Assembly (NCBI RefSeq): GCF_002094305.1
Contig: NZ_LWTX01000004.1
Coordinates: 124,001 to 188,000 of the forward strand
Origin: Prescottella equi
Lineage (GTDB): Bacteria > Actinomycetota > Actinomycetes > Mycobacteriales > Mycobacteriaceae
Direction of reading: 5' to 3'
Length of the DNA stretch: 64,000 nt
Within the stretch, counting starts at the first letter, position 1. The number at the start of each line of letters is the position of its first letter. Under the pieces are notes generated by a model that searched no databases, had not been told where the DNA came from, and saw only the letters and a list, made by a program, of their open reading frames with translations. A program made the position numbers and the translations under genes. Of the stretch, positions 1 through 12,680 are shown piece after piece.

Positions 1-43
1 CCTGATCGGCTACTCCGTCGACAGCATGCCTTTCTCCATGTGA
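1..43 (+). CDS. Possible 3' end of an upstream gene (partial)
   Basis: One frame is open from the window edge and stops at TGA 41-43. It would encode a 13-residue C-terminal tail ending SVDSMPFSM. No family can be assigned from so short a tail, and an open frame of this length is expected by chance in GC-rich DNA. It is listed only because no other reading of the first 43 bases is better supported. Confidence 0.2.
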   Translation, partial: LIGYSVDSMPFSM

Positions 44-160
44 GACGGCTCCATGCGAGACGGCCGCCAGCCAGGTGAGCCCCGCAATGTCGAGGATTGA
101 GGATCCGACGCGACGGCAATCGGCTCCGGGTCACCGCCGACCGACCGTAACCTGCAACGC

Positions 161-532
161 ATGGCGTGGTTGGTGCTCGTCGCGATGGGAGTCGTGGTGC
201 TGGTTGCGGTTACGGTGTTGCCGCGGCGCGGGCGGCTCGGTCGCGCGCCCGGGTTCCCCTGGTTCTGGGTGGTGCTCCCCGTCACGTGCATCGCCGTGGC
301 CGCCACCCTGGGCGTACTCTTCCGGCCCGAGATCGTCACCCACGCGTCGAGCATCTGGTGGGATCGACCGGGCACGGGGTCACCCGGGCCTGGATCGCCG
401 CAGGGGCAATTCCTTTCGGCCGAGCAGTTCCAGCGCTACACGATGCTGCGGCGGATGCGATTGATCCTGCCCGCCGTATCCGTCGTAGGAATCGGCCTGG
501 CCGTCGGGGCATGGCGGCGCCGCCGGATATGA
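161..532 (+). CDS. Small three-helix membrane protein, unknown function
   Basis: This 123-residue protein has three clear hydrophobic stretches, at about residues 2-20, 33-52 and 100-118, each bounded by basic residues. A soluble Ser/Gly/Pro-rich loop lies between the second and third. It ends in a cluster of arginines, consistent with a cytoplasmic C-terminus. I do not recognise a family. The ATG at 161 gives a protein that starts directly with a membrane helix, and the ribosome site before it is weak. It converges on acnR with about 95 bases between them. Confidence 0.65.
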   Translation: MAWLVLVAMGVVVLVAVTVLPRRGRLGRAPGFPWFWVVLPVTCIAVAATLGVLFRPEIVTHASSIWWDRPGTGSPGPGSPQGQFLSAEQFQRYTMLRRMRLILPAVSVVGIGLAVGAWRRRRI

Positions 533-628
533 CCGGCTCCGTCCGCCTACTCGCCCGGCTGCACCAGGTCGCTCCCTGCGCCGGCCAAGATGCGCGGTGA
601 ACTAGAAACCGGCGCGGGGGGCCGGTTC

Positions 629-1198
629 TCAGGAATCCTTGCGCCGCACCGATTCTTCGACCAGATCGAGGACGGCCGAGAGATTCTCGGCCCCGTGCCC
701 CGACGCGATGCGGGCGATGAGACCGTCGAGGACCAGGTCGAGGTAGTCGAGCAGGACGTCGGTGGGCAGGTCGTCGCGCAGACGTCCGGCGGACTTCTGG
801 CGCTCGAGCCGGCGCACGGTGGCCTCGGTGAGTTCGGCGCTGCGCTGAGTCCAGTCGCGGGCGAACTCGGGATCGGTGCGCAGGCGCCGGGCGATCTCGA
901 GTCGAGTGCCGAGCCAGTCGAACTGGTCGGGGGACGCGAGCATGTCGCGCATCACCTGGACGAGGCCGCCCTCGGCGACGACGTCGGCCATCCGCTTGGC
1001 GTCCTCGTGGGCGAGCGCGAGGAACAGCCCGTCCTTGTCCTTGAAATGGTGGAAGATCGCACCGCGTGAGAGCCCGGTGGTCTCCTCGAGCCGGCGCACG
1101 GTCGCGCCGTCGTAGCCGTACTGCGCGAAGCACTGGCGGGCGCCGTCGAGGATCTGGCTCCGTCGCGCCGCGAGATGGTCTTCGCTGACCTTGGGCAC
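629..1198 (-). CDS. acnR: TetR-family regulator AcnR
   Basis: The 189-residue protein has an N-terminal TetR helix-turn-helix at about residues 10-55, with the typical GLSRGAIFHHFKDKD recognition-helix segment, followed by a helical ligand-binding domain. It sits directly downstream of acnA on the same strand, the arrangement of acn-acnR in Corynebacterium and of Rv1475c-Rv1474c in M. tuberculosis. AcnR of C. glutamicum represses aconitase. An AcnR-type operator lies upstream of acnA in this window at 4246-4261. The start is GTG 1198, preceded on its strand by AGGAAG at about 7 bases. A 12-base perfect palindrome, TTTCGTACGAAA (1210-1221), lies just upstream and could be an autoregulatory or promoter element. 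Confidence 0.9.
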   Translation of the reverse strand: MPKVSEDHLAARRSQILDGARQCFAQYGYDGATVRRLEETTGLSRGAIFHHFKDKDGLFLALAHEDAKRMADVVAEGGLVQVMRDMLASPDQFDWLGTRLEIARRLRTDPEFARDWTQRSAELTEATVRRLERQKSAGRLRDDLPTDVLLDYLDLVLDGLIARIASGHGAENLSAVLDLVEESVRRKDS

Positions 1199-1226
1199 AG
1201 CCGACTTCCTTTCGTACGAAACTGCA

Positions 1227-1295
1227 ACGGCGGGCCCGAGACTGACGTCCCGAGCCCGCCGTCAGCGCACTGGATGATCCGGAAGGACCCGGATC
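1227..1295 (-). terminator. Tandem hairpins after acnA
   Basis: Two stem-loops follow the acnA stop codon. The first met by the polymerase pairs GATCCGG (1276-1282) with CCGGATC (1289-1295) around a 6-base loop. The second pairs ACGGCGGGC (1227-1235) with GCCCGCCGT (1254-1262). Neither has a U-run, which is usual in high-GC actinobacteria. They lie between acnA and acnR on the same strand, so they may terminate acnA transcripts or attenuate read-through into acnR. Confidence 0.55.
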
Positions 1296-1309
1296 ACACG
1301 ATCAGGTGA

Positions 1310-4111
<2,802 letters not shown>

Positions 4112-4245
4112 GTCAGCTCCACTCGTCTTTGAGGTTCGCCGCCGACGGGGCTGTGTCGACGGCTGAAGCGAGGCACGCGAACAAGGCCAGGTCCGATCGG
4201 CGGACCGAACCCGACGGTTACGCGGGCGTCTCGGATCGAGTCTAA

Positions 4246-4261
4246 CAGTACGCTTGTCCTG
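4246..4261. promoter_or_regulatory. AcnR operator upstream of acnA
   Basis: CAGTACGCTTGTCCTG matches the AcnR operator as I recall it from C. glutamicum (CAGNAC-NNN-c-GTACTG) at all but one of the firmly conserved positions. It lies in the 328-base divergent region (4112-4439) between acnA and the Rv1476-type gene, about 135 bases before the acnA start. The acnR gene is two genes away, so local repression of acnA by AcnR is the natural reading. The rest of this intergenic region shows no small gene. Confidence 0.75.
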
Positions 4262-4381
4262 TGAGACTGCGGGGTCGGGCCCGGATCGGACGTCCGAACG
4301 TCGGACTGCCACGGCGACTCGCGTCGCTCCAATCCTCACGTAGTCGCCACGCGGGTGCAACGGACGGCGCGGCCGGTGGTC

Positions 4382-4398
4382 CGGTACGTCACGTACTG
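4382..4398. promoter_or_regulatory. Possible second, weaker AcnR-like site
   Basis: CGGTAC and CGTACTG half-sites are separated by 4 bases, one more than in the main operator. They also form the odd palindrome GTACGT-C-ACGTAC (4384-4396). The site is about 45 bases before the Rv1476-type start, so it would act on that gene if it is real. The half-site match is good and the spacing is not. Confidence 0.3.
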
Positions 4399-4439
4399 TG
4401 CAGATCAGTCTGCCCGTCGCACCCGACCCCGGATGAGAG

Positions 4440-4997
4440 ATGACTGCCTCAATCGCGCCCGTCCTGCTCCCGAACATCGCCAAGATCCCCGACGACGTCT
4501 CGCTCGACGCGGTGTTCGCGGATCTGTCCGACGACAACGTGTCGGCGCCCGACGCGGATGTGGAGGGACTCCAGGCCGTCGTCGCCCGGGCGCAGGAGGA
4601 CGGTGTGACGCTCCGCATCGTGGTCGTCGACTCGGATCCGCACGGCCCCGAACCTCTCCGGGATCTCGCGACCGAGGTGGGGAAGGTCGAGGGCGGCACA
4701 GTGCTCGTGCTCAGCCCGTCTGCCAACGGCACGTACAGCGACACGATCAGCCGGGTGGTCCTCGAGAACGCGCAGGATCGAACCTTCACCGGTAATCCCG
4801 TCGATTCGGCGAACAATTTCGTCGACGGCATCACCGAGCCGGCGCCGCGTTGGGGACTCGTGACCGCCTTGCTGGTGCTGCTGGTCGCGGCGGTCGCAGG
4901 GGTCTCCTTCGTCGCGAAGGCCCGCCGCGGGCAGGGAGCGCGGCCCGTCGCCGCGGAGTCGACACCGGGGAACGGCGAGCACCCGACCGGAAGCTGA
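4440..4997 (+). CDS. Rv1476-family membrane protein
   Basis: This 185-residue protein has a soluble N-terminal domain of about 140 residues, one transmembrane helix at about residues 141-161 ([20 protein letters not shown]), and a short basic tail. No signal peptide precedes the N-terminal domain. The N-terminal part has alternating strands and helices reminiscent of TPM-type domains, but I cannot confirm that by eye. Its position between acn and ripA is identical to Rv1476 in M. tuberculosis, which is the main basis for the name. ATG 4440 follows GGATGAGAG. Function is unknown; proximity to ripA suggests an envelope role. Confidence 0.85.
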   Translation: MTASIAPVLLPNIAKIPDDVSLDAVFADLSDDNVSAPDADVEGLQAVVARAQEDGVTLRIVVVDSDPHGPEPLRDLATEVGKVEGGTVLVLSPSANGTYSDTISRVVLENAQDRTFTGNPVDSANNFVDGITEPAPRWGLVTALLVLLVAAVAGVSFVAKARRGQGARPVAAESTPGNGEHPTGS

Positions 4998-5086
4998 TTC
5001 CGGCAGCCCCTCCGCATTTGCGCAGGTCGAATTACGTCGGCGTCATTTGTGACAAGAGTGCACCAGAGCGTGCAAAGTGTCGTACG

Positions 5087-5104
5087 GTGCCAGTGGCACT
5101 TTTT
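5087..5104 (+). terminator. Short hairpin with T5 run
   Basis: GTGCC and GGCAC pair around an AGT loop and are followed directly by five T residues, an unusually classical intrinsic terminator shape for this genome. It lies 90 bases after the Rv1476-type stop and 157 bases before the ripA start. It could end the upstream transcript or attenuate ripA. The stem is only 5 base pairs. Confidence 0.4.
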
Positions 5105-5260
5105 GGGGAAGAAGTGTCGCATGAGTGACGTGACGATTCATGTGACGGCGAGAAACGTCGCGTGATCTGCGCGTCGGCGCGGTTCGTCTCCGCGGTGACG
5201 CTCCTCCCCGCACGGGCCGGGCAGACAGCCGGGTTCGGTCACAGCAGTTGGGAGGGTGTT

Positions 5261-6733
5261 GTGGGGCGAAGGGGCTCACGCGCAGGCGTGCGGCGTCCGG
5301 CATTGGTACGCGCGCGCTCGGCCGGTGCGCGGGCTCTGCTGGGCGCGAGCGTGGTGTGCGCCCTCGTCGCAGGCCCACCCGGCACGGCTGCCGCGGTGCC
5401 GCCACCGCCACCGAACCCGTCCGACGCCGAGATCGAGAGTGGAAACGCCCGAGTCTCCGAGGGTGTCTCGCAGGTCGGCGACCTCATCAATCAGGTCGCG
5501 ACCGCGAACCAGCAGCTCGCGCAGCTCGACGACGAGGTTGCGATCAAACGCGAGGACGTCAACAAGGCCCTCGTCGACCTGCAGAGCGCGCGGGACGAGG
5601 CCGCAGCCGCCGGTGCGCAGGTGGAACAGAGTCAGCAAGCGTTGCGCGACGCCGGCACCCAGATCGAGCAGGCCCGTAAACGGTTCACCGACTACGCGGT
5701 GTCGAGTTACACCAAGGGGCGTAACGTCGCGTCGCTGTCGTCGTTCTTCGGCGCGGACGGACCCGAGGACATCCTCGACCGGGCCCAGATGATGCGGATG
5801 CTGTCGGCGAGCCAGAAGGCGATCCTGGAGAACCTCGAGCGGGCGCGAACCGAGCAGGCCAACCGGGACTCGGCGGCGCGCGAGGCGAAGCAGCGCGCCG
5901 ATGCCGCCGCGGGCGCTGCCGAGAACAAGAAGGCCGAAGCCGAACAGGCGATCGCCGCGGCTCGCAGCGCCCTTCAGGAACAGGCCGCACGCAAGGCGCA
6001 GATCGAGTCCCAGCGAGACGGCGCCCAGGCGCAACTCGACGCGGCGCGCGCCAACGTGACCGGGCTGCAGGGGCAGCGCGACGCCTATCTGGAGTGGGAC
6101 AACCAGCGTCGTGCCGAGGAGGCCGCGGCTGCGGCTGCGGCTGCGGCGGCCGCCGAGGCCGCGCGCCGGGCGGCCGCCGACCAGGCGTCGCGGGAGCGCG
6201 CATCGCAAGTGGCGGACAGCGAGCGGCCGCACACCCAGATCGACGACGACGGCGAATGGTCGGCGCCCGCGCAGTCCGCGCCCAAGCCGATGGCGCCGTC
6301 GGTGACCGGAGCCGGCGCGATCGAGACGGTGATCGACCGCGGCATGTCGCAGCTCGGCCTGCCGTACGCGTGGGGTGGTGGCAACGCGAACGGTCCGACG
6401 CTGGGCATCCGCGACGGCGGCGTCGCGGACAGCTACGGCGACTTCAACAAGGTGGGGTTCGACTGCTCGGGCCTGATGATCTACGCGTTCGCCGGGATCG
6501 GGATCTCGCTCCCGCACTACACGGGTTACCAGTACACCGCCGGTACGCAGGTCCCGTCGTCGCAGATGCGACGCGGAGACATGATCTTCTGGGGCCCCGG
6601 CGCAAGCCAGCACGTCGCGCTGTACCTGGGTGACGGGCAGATGCTCGAGGCCCCGCAGTCCGGTTCGACGGTCCGGGTCTCGCCGGTGCGCTGGGACGGA
6701 ATGACTCCGTACGCTGTCCGTATGGTGTCGTAG
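5261..6733 (+). CDS. ripA: Peptidoglycan endopeptidase RipA (NlpC/P60)
   Basis: This secreted hydrolase cuts peptide stems of peptidoglycan, and in mycobacteria it is needed for daughter-cell separation. The 490-residue protein has a long basic signal peptide (about 1-47, cleavage near TAAAVPPPP), an Ala/Glu/Gln-rich coiled coil (about 60-300) with an alanine run near 290, and a C-terminal NlpC/P60 domain (about 360-490). Catalytic residues are visible: C402 in FDCSG, H451 in QHVAL and E463 in MLEAP. GTG 5261 is chosen because GGAGGG ends 4 bases before it and the product starts with a proper signal peptide. The following gene is moxR. The second endopeptidase ripB, adjacent in M. tuberculosis, is absent here. 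Confidence 0.93.
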   Translation: MGRRGSRAGVRRPALVRARSAGARALLGASVVCALVAGPPGTAAAVPPPPPNPSDAEIESGNARVSEGVSQVGDLINQVATANQQLAQLDDEVAIKREDVNKALVDLQSARDEAAAAGAQVEQSQQALRDAGTQIEQARKRFTDYAVSSYTKGRNVASLSSFFGADGPEDILDRAQMMRMLSASQKAILENLERARTEQANRDSAAREAKQRADAAAGAAENKKAEAEQAIAAARSALQEQAARKAQIESQRDGAQAQLDAARANVTGLQGQRDAYLEWDNQRRAEEAAAAAAAAAAAEAARRAAADQASRERASQVADSERPHTQIDDDGEWSAPAQSAPKPMAPSVTGAGAIETVIDRGMSQLGLPYAWGGGNANGPTLGIRDGGVADSYGDFNKVGFDCSGLMIYAFAGIGISLPHYTGYQYTAGTQVPSSQMRRGDMIFWGPGASQHVALYLGDGQMLEAPQSGSTVRVSPVRWDGMTPYAVRMVS

Positions 6734-6835
6734 CTCGCGCCGGCTTCGTGCGGCGGTGGGGTGACACCTGGAATAGTTGAGCGGGCAAGACTGGCAAGGC
6801 GATGGAACCGATCTAGGTGGAAGCGGGGACTGTTG

Positions 6836-7963
6836 GTGACCTCACGTGACGGCGCGGTGGCTGGGTCGGGTTCGCAGGGGGCGGTCCATCCGGACGCGGG
6901 CTCGGGAACGTCGGACCTGGCGCGGGACGTGCACACGCTCGAGCGCGCGATCTACGAGGTCAAGCGGGTCATCGTCGGCCAGGACCGCCTGGTGGAACGG
7001 ATGCTCGTCGGCGTTCTCGCCAAGGGGCACGTGCTGCTCGAGGGTGTTCCGGGCGTCGCGAAGACCCTTGCGGTGGAGACGTTCGCGAAGGTGGTCGGCG
7101 GATCGTTCTCCCGCGTCCAGTTCACCCCGGACCTCGTGCCGACCGACCTGATCGGCACCCGCATCTACCGGCAGGGGCGCGAGCAGTTCGACACCGAGCT
7201 CGGCCCGGTGGTCGCCAACTTCCTGCTGGCCGACGAGATCAACCGCGCTCCCGCGAAGGTGCAGTCCGCACTGCTCGAGGTCATGGCCGAGCGGCACGTC
7301 TCGATCGGCGGCAAGACCTACGCGATGCCGGAACCGTTCCTGGTGATGGCGACGCAGAACCCCATCGAGAACGAGGGCGTCTACCCGCTGCCCGAGGCGC
7401 AGCGCGACCGCTTCCTGTTCAAGGTGCTCGTCGACTACCCGTCCGTCGAGGAAGAGCGCGAGATCGTCTACCGCATGGGTGTCGCGGCACCCGAACCCAG
7501 CCAGGTTCTCGACCCGCAGGAACTGGTCCGGCTGCAGAAGGTCGCGAGCAACGTCTTCGTGCACCACGCGCTCGTCGACTACGTCGTCCGCGTCATCGCC
7601 GCGACCCGCACGCCGCGCGAGTTCGGTCTCGACGACGTCGCGGGCTGGATCGCGTACGGCGCGTCGCCGCGCGCGACCCTCGGCATCATCTCGGCGTCGC
7701 GTGCGCTCGCGCTGCTCCGCGGCCGCGACTACGTGGTACCGCAGGACGTACTCGAGATCATCCCGGACGTCCTTCGCCACCGGCTGGTGCTGTCGTACGA
7801 CGCCCTCGCCGACGAGGTCACCCCGCAGGACGTGATCACTCGTGTCCTGCAGACCGTCGGGCTGCCGCAGGTCGGTGCACAACCGGTGCCGCAGGCGGCG
7901 CCGCCCGCGCCCCCGGCGTACGACGCCGGGCCGCTGTCCCCGTCGGGCACGCAGCCGCAGTGA
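6836..7963 (+). CDS. moxR1: MoxR-family AAA+ ATPase
   Basis: This 375-residue MoxR ATPase is thought to act as a chaperone for partner VWA/DUF58 proteins. Walker A is GVPGVAKT at about residues 70-77. Walker B is LLADEINRAP at about 130-139, and the sensor region ATQNPIENEG is present. The C-terminal lid domain is followed by a Pro-rich tail. GTG 6836 is preferred because GGGGA lies 6 bases before it and the length matches Rv1479. It overlaps the DUF58 gene by 4 bases (GTGA), so the two are translationally coupled. The trio moxR-DUF58-VWA follows ripA as in M. tuberculosis. Confidence 0.92.
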   Translation: MTSRDGAVAGSGSQGAVHPDAGSGTSDLARDVHTLERAIYEVKRVIVGQDRLVERMLVGVLAKGHVLLEGVPGVAKTLAVETFAKVVGGSFSRVQFTPDLVPTDLIGTRIYRQGREQFDTELGPVVANFLLADEINRAPAKVQSALLEVMAERHVSIGGKTYAMPEPFLVMATQNPIENEGVYPLPEAQRDRFLFKVLVDYPSVEEEREIVYRMGVAAPEPSQVLDPQELVRLQKVASNVFVHHALVDYVVRVIAATRTPREFGLDDVAGWIAYGASPRATLGIISASRALALLRGRDYVVPQDVLEIIPDVLRHRLVLSYDALADEVTPQDVITRVLQTVGLPQVGAQPVPQAAPPAPPAYDAGPLSPSGTQPQ

Positions 7964-8916
7964 CCCGGAAACCGGGTGCGGTTCCGTCGTTCCGGTCCGG
8001 ATCGTTGCGCGATCCGGAACTCACCGCGGCGCTGCGCACGCTCGAACTGACGGTGCGTCGACGCCTCGACGGCGTGCTGCACGGCGATCACCTCGGGCTC
8101 ATCCCGGGCCCGGGTTCCGAGCCCGGCGATGCCCGCGAGTACCAGCCCGGCGACGACGTCCGGCAGATGGACTGGTCGGTCACGGCGCGCACCACGCACC
8201 CGCACGTCCGGCAGACCGTCGCCGACCGCGAGCTGGAGACGTGGCTGGTGGTCGACCTGTCGTCGAGCCTGGACTTCGGCACCGCGCTGTGCGAGAAGCG
8301 CGACCTCGCGGTGGCGGCCGCGTCGGCGGTGACGTATCTGGCGGGTGGCAGCGGCAACCGGATCGGGGCGGTCGTGGCGACGGGCGACCGCATGCTGCGC
8401 ATCCCAGCCCGCGGTGGACGCGTCCACGCGCAGGCGATGCTGCGCCGGATCGCAACCACCCCGCATGCCGCCGAGGGCGTGCGCGGCGATCTGCGGGGTG
8501 CGCTCGAGTCGCTGCGCCGTCCGGAACGTCGACGCGGGCTCGCGGTGGTGATCAGTGACTTCCTCGGCCCGATCGACTGGGAGCGGTCGCTGCGGGCGCT
8601 GTCCGGGCGACACGAACTGCTGGGCATCGAGGTGCTCGACCCGCGGGACCTCGAGCTGCCCGACGCGGGGGACGTCGTACTCTTCGACCCCGAGTCCGGT
8701 CGCACCCGCGAGTTCGCGACCACGCCGCGCCTGCGTGCCGACTTCGCGCAGGCCGCGGCCGCGCACCGTCACGCCGTCGAATCGACGTTGCGGCGCTGTG
8801 GCGCACCGCGGCTGAGTCTGAGCACCGATCGGGACTGGATCGCCGACGTCGTGCGGTTCGTCTCGTCCCGGCGGCACAGCTACGGGGCGCCCACCCGCGG
8901 GGTGACCGGCCGATGA
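7960..8916 (+). CDS. DUF58 domain protein (Rv1480-like)
   Basis: The 318-residue protein carries the DUF58 hallmark [12 protein letters not shown] at about residues 66-77. A VWA-like fold follows, with [11 protein letters not shown] at about 98-108 as a metal-site-like loop. It has no obvious membrane helix. DUF58 proteins are regular partners of MoxR ATPases. The gene starts at GTG 7960 overlapping moxR and ends in an ATGA overlap with the VWA gene, so all three form one operon. The biochemical role of the trio is not settled; an envelope maintenance role is inferred from context. Confidence 0.9.
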   Translation: MTRKPGAVPSFRSGSLRDPELTAALRTLELTVRRRLDGVLHGDHLGLIPGPGSEPGDAREYQPGDDVRQMDWSVTARTTHPHVRQTVADRELETWLVVDLSSSLDFGTALCEKRDLAVAAASAVTYLAGGSGNRIGAVVATGDRMLRIPARGGRVHAQAMLRRIATTPHAAEGVRGDLRGALESLRRPERRRGLAVVISDFLGPIDWERSLRALSGRHELLGIEVLDPRDLELPDAGDVVLFDPESGRTREFATTPRLRADFAQAAAAHRHAVESTLRRCGAPRLSLSTDRDWIADVVRFVSSRRHSYGAPTRGVTGR

Positions 8917-9893
8917 GTCTGTCCCAGTTCGCATCTCCGTGGTGGCTGCTGTTCCTGGCGGTCGTCGTCGCGCTCACCGCCGGGTACGTGGTGATCCAGC
9001 GGCGCCGGCAGAAGCACGTGCTGCGGTTCGCCAACATGGAGCTGCTCGAGAAGGTCGCACCCAACCGGCCGAACATCACCCGCCACCTGCCGACCGCACT
9101 GCTGCTGGTCGGGTTGGTGTTCCTCACGGTGGCGCTGGCCGGACCCACCGCCGACAAGCGGGTGCCGCGCAACCGCGCGACCGTGGTACTGGTGATCGAC
9201 GTGTCGCTGTCGATGAAGGCGACCGACGTCGAGCCGAGTCGTCTGGCCGCAGCGCAGGAGGCCGCCAAGTCGTTCGCGGACGGGCTCACTCCGGGCATCA
9301 ACCTCGGCCTGGTCGCGTTCGCGGGCACCGCGTCGGTGCTGGTGTCGCCCACCCCGAACCGCGACGAGACGAAGGCCGCGATCGACAACCTGACGCTCAG
9401 CGAACGCACCGCGACCGGTGAGGCGATCTTCACGTCACTGCAGTCGATCGACACCCTCGCGGCGGTACTCGGCGGCAGCGAGCAAGCGCCGCCCGCCCGG
9501 ATCGTGTTGCTGTCGGACGGCAAGCAGACGGTCCCGGAGAGCCCCGACGACCCGCGCGGCGGTTTCACCGCGGCCCGCCAGGCCAAGGACAAGGGCGTGC
9601 CGATCTCGACGATCTCCTTCGGTACCGGTTACGGCACCGTCGAGATCGAGGGCGACCGGATTCCCGTCCCGGTCGACGACCCGTCGCTGCGGGAGATCGC
9701 GAACCTGTCCGGCGGCAACTTCTTCACCGCGTCGAGTCTCGAGGAACTACGTGACGTCTACGACACGCTCGAGGAGCAGATCGGATTCGAGAACGCACGC
9801 GGCGACGCGAGCCGCCCCTGGCTGGTGCTCGGTGTGCTGTTCAGCGCCTCGGGGCTGGCCACCGCGCTGATCCTCCGGCAACGCCTGCCATGA
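8913..9893 (+). CDS. VWA-domain membrane protein (Rv1481-like)
   Basis: The 326-residue protein has two N-terminal transmembrane helices (about 9-27 and 58-76), a VWA domain with the metal-ion site DVSLSM at about residues 95-100 and the supporting Thr in TATGEA, and a final transmembrane helix near residues 301-318. The VWA domain is placed between the membrane anchors, as in BatA-type proteins. It starts in an ATGA overlap with the DUF58 gene and is the last member of the moxR operon. 78 bases separate it from fabG1. Confidence 0.9.
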   Translation: MSLSQFASPWWLLFLAVVVALTAGYVVIQRRRQKHVLRFANMELLEKVAPNRPNITRHLPTALLLVGLVFLTVALAGPTADKRVPRNRATVVLVIDVSLSMKATDVEPSRLAAAQEAAKSFADGLTPGINLGLVAFAGTASVLVSPTPNRDETKAAIDNLTLSERTATGEAIFTSLQSIDTLAAVLGGSEQAPPARIVLLSDGKQTVPESPDDPRGGFTAARQAKDKGVPISTISFGTGYGTVEIEGDRIPVPVDDPSLREIANLSGGNFFTASSLEELRDVYDTLEEQIGFENARGDASRPWLVLGVLFSASGLATALILRQRLP

Positions 9894-9962
9894 CCGCTGG
9901 GGCGCCCGTCCCGTGCGTCGATTTCGTCCACCTGGACACGTAACCCGCAACCGAACAGATAG

Positions 9963-10694
<732 letters not shown>

Positions 10695-10758
10695 CCGCAC
10701 CCGCTTTTCCCGGAAATCTCACGCACCCACAGACTTTCATCACAGGAGTAGCAACAAC

Positions 10759-11556
10759 ATGGGCGGACTGCTCGCGGGCAAGACCATTCTCGTCACCGGC
10801 ATCATCACCGACGCCTCCATCGCGTTCCACGTCGCGCGAGTGGCGCAGGAGCAGGGCGCGAAGGTGATCATCACGGGCTTCGACCGCCTGCGGCTGATCG
10901 ACCGGATCGCGCAGCGGCTGCCGGAACCGGTGCCGCCGGCAGTCGAACTCGACGTGCAGAACGACGAGCACCTCGCGACCCTGGCCGAGCGGGTCCGCGA
11001 ACTGGCCCCCGAGGGCCTCGACGGTGTCGTCCACTCCATCGCGTACTCGCCGCGCTCGGGTCTCGGCGCGCCGTTCCTCGACGCCCCCTGGTCGGACATC
11101 TCGAACGCGATGGAGATCTCGGCGTACTCGTACGCGTCACTCGCCAAGGCGCTGCTGCCGGTCCTCAACGACAACGCGTCGATCGTCGGCATGGACTTCG
11201 ACCCGTCCCGCGCGATGCCGTTCTACAACTGGATGGGCGTGTCGAAGGCCACCCTCGAGGCCGTGAACCGGTACGTCGCCAAGGAGGTCGGCACTCGCGG
11301 GATCCGCTCGAATCTCGTTGCGGCCGGCCCGGTCAAGACGCTCGCCGCGAAGGCCATCGCGGGCGACGCGACCGGCCCCGGCGCGGAGTTGAACAAGCTG
11401 AACACCGCGTGGGACAGTGCGGCGCCGATCGGCTGGGACGTCGACGACCCGACGCCGGTCGCGAAGAGCGTCTGCACGGTCCTCTCGGACTGGCTGCCCG
11501 GCACCACAGCATCGATCATCTACGTCGACGGCGGCTTCCACGCGGTGGTCGGCTGA
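10759..11556 (+). CDS. inhA: Enoyl-ACP reductase InhA
   Basis: This NADH-dependent FAS-II enoyl reductase is the isoniazid/ethionamide target in mycobacteria. The 265-residue protein has the divergent SDR cofactor loop [11 protein letters not shown] at the N-terminus, the catalytic Y156 in FYNWMGVSK with K163, and S93 in VVHSIAY, which corresponds to M. tuberculosis S94. The substrate-loop region after [10 protein letters not shown] is intact. AGGAG lies 11 bases before ATG 10759. It sits between fabG1 and hemH exactly as in M. tuberculosis. Confidence 0.95.
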   Translation: MGGLLAGKTILVTGIITDASIAFHVARVAQEQGAKVIITGFDRLRLIDRIAQRLPEPVPPAVELDVQNDEHLATLAERVRELAPEGLDGVVHSIAYSPRSGLGAPFLDAPWSDISNAMEISAYSYASLAKALLPVLNDNASIVGMDFDPSRAMPFYNWMGVSKATLEAVNRYVAKEVGTRGIRSNLVAAGPVKTLAAKAIAGDATGPGAELNKLNTAWDSAAPIGWDVDDPTPVAKSVCTVLSDWLPGTTASIIYVDGGFHAVVG

Positions 11557-11599
11557 CCCGTCCCGGGCACCGATGTCGACACTGGGCGAGAATGGACGC

Positions 11600-12670
11600 A
11601 TGAGCGGACAGCGGAATTCGGATTTCGACGCACTTCTCGTGCTCTCCTTCGGGGGGCCGGAGAAGCCGGACGACGTGATGCCGTTCCTCGAGAACGTCAC
11701 CCGCGGTCGAGGCGTTCCGCCCGAGCGTCTCGCCGCGGTTGCCGAGCACTACATGCATTTCGGTGGCGTGTCCCCGATCAACGCTCTCAACCGCGACATC
11801 ATCGCGCGCCTGGAAGCCGAATTGCGTGAGGGCGGAATCGATCTGCCGGTGTACTTCGGCAACCGTAACTGGCATCCGATGGTCGAGGACACCGTCGCGC
11901 GTATGCGTGACGACGGCGTCCGGAACGCGCTCGTGTTTCCCACATCGGCGTGGGGCGGCTACTCCGGGTGTCGTCAGTACGACGAGGACATCGCGCGGGC
12001 CCGGGACGCAGCGGGCCCCGACGCACCGACCCTGGAGAAGCTGCGGCAGTACTACGATCACCCGCTCATGGTTGCCGCCTTCGCCGATGCGATCCGTGCT
12101 GCGCGCGAACAGCTTTCGGAGGATGCGCGGGACCGGGCGCGGCTGGTGTTCACCGCGCACTCGGTACCCCTCGCCGCCGACGAGAACGCCGGTCCGCCGG
12201 CCGAGGGCGGCAACCTCTACAGCCGGCAGGTCGCCGATGCGTCCCGTCTGTGCGCAGAGGCGGCAGGCATCGACGACTTCGACCTGGTGTGGCAGTCGCG
12301 CTCCGGCCCGCCGCAGGTGCCGTGGCTCGACCCCGACATCTGCGATCACCTCGACACGGTTGCGGCGTCGGGCGCGCCCGCGGTGATCGTGTGCCCGGTC
12401 GGATTCGTCTCGGATCACCTCGAGGTGGTGTGGGACCTCGACACGGAGGCCCGCGACAAGGCGGCGGAACTGGGGATCGAATTCGTGCGCGCCGCGACAC
12501 CGGGCACGGATCGCCGCTTCCCGCGGATGATCCGGGAACTCGTGGAGGAACGCCGTGCCGGCGCGGCCCCCGCGCGCCTGGGCCGGGAACCGCTGCTCGG
12601 TGCGACCGTCGACGGGTCGCCGTGCGCGGTGAACTGTTGCGCGCCGGCGCGCCGTCCGGTTGGAAACTAG
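11600..12670 (+). CDS. hemH: Ferrochelatase HemH (coproporphyrin type)
   Basis: This enzyme inserts Fe(II) into a porphyrin at the end of haem synthesis. Actinobacteria use the coproporphyrin-dependent route, so coproporphyrin III is the likely substrate. The 356-residue protein has the catalytic His in FTAHSVPL. It has cysteines at C124 and at C342, C346 and C347 near the end, consistent with the [2Fe-2S] cluster known from mycobacterial ferrochelatase. ATG 11600 is chosen, with an alternative in-frame ATG at 11573. It follows inhA with a 43-base gap. The enzyme supplies haem, while the hmu genes later in the window recover it. Confidence 0.93.
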   Translation: MSGQRNSDFDALLVLSFGGPEKPDDVMPFLENVTRGRGVPPERLAAVAEHYMHFGGVSPINALNRDIIARLEAELREGGIDLPVYFGNRNWHPMVEDTVARMRDDGVRNALVFPTSAWGGYSGCRQYDEDIARARDAAGPDAPTLEKLRQYYDHPLMVAAFADAIRAAREQLSEDARDRARLVFTAHSVPLAADENAGPPAEGGNLYSRQVADASRLCAEAAGIDDFDLVWQSRSGPPQVPWLDPDICDHLDTVAASGAPAVIVCPVGFVSDHLEVVWDLDTEARDKAAELGIEFVRAATPGTDRRFPRMIRELVEERRAGAAPARLGREPLLGATVDGSPCAVNCCAPARRPVGN

Positions 12671-12680
12671 CGAGGGACTC

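Noticed and set aside
5045-5065. CRP-like site TGTGACAAGAGTGCACC before ripA
   Set aside because: Only one half-site fits; the second half does not match TCACA.
4112-5122. Extension of the aconitase frame upstream to 5122
   Set aside because: The extra 337 codons lack conservation-like features, cross the divergent Rv1476-type gene, and a good ribosome site marks GTG 4111.
5000-5260. ydaO-type c-di-AMP riboswitch before ripA
   Set aside because: Actinobacterial rpf and NlpC/P60 genes can carry it, but the conserved core motifs are not visible here; only a short hairpin with a T5 run is present.
6120-6170. Alanine-codon run in ripA as a frameshift or repeat-expansion locus
   Set aside because: The frame continues to an intact catalytic domain; Ala-rich coiled-coil ends are normal in RipA proteins.
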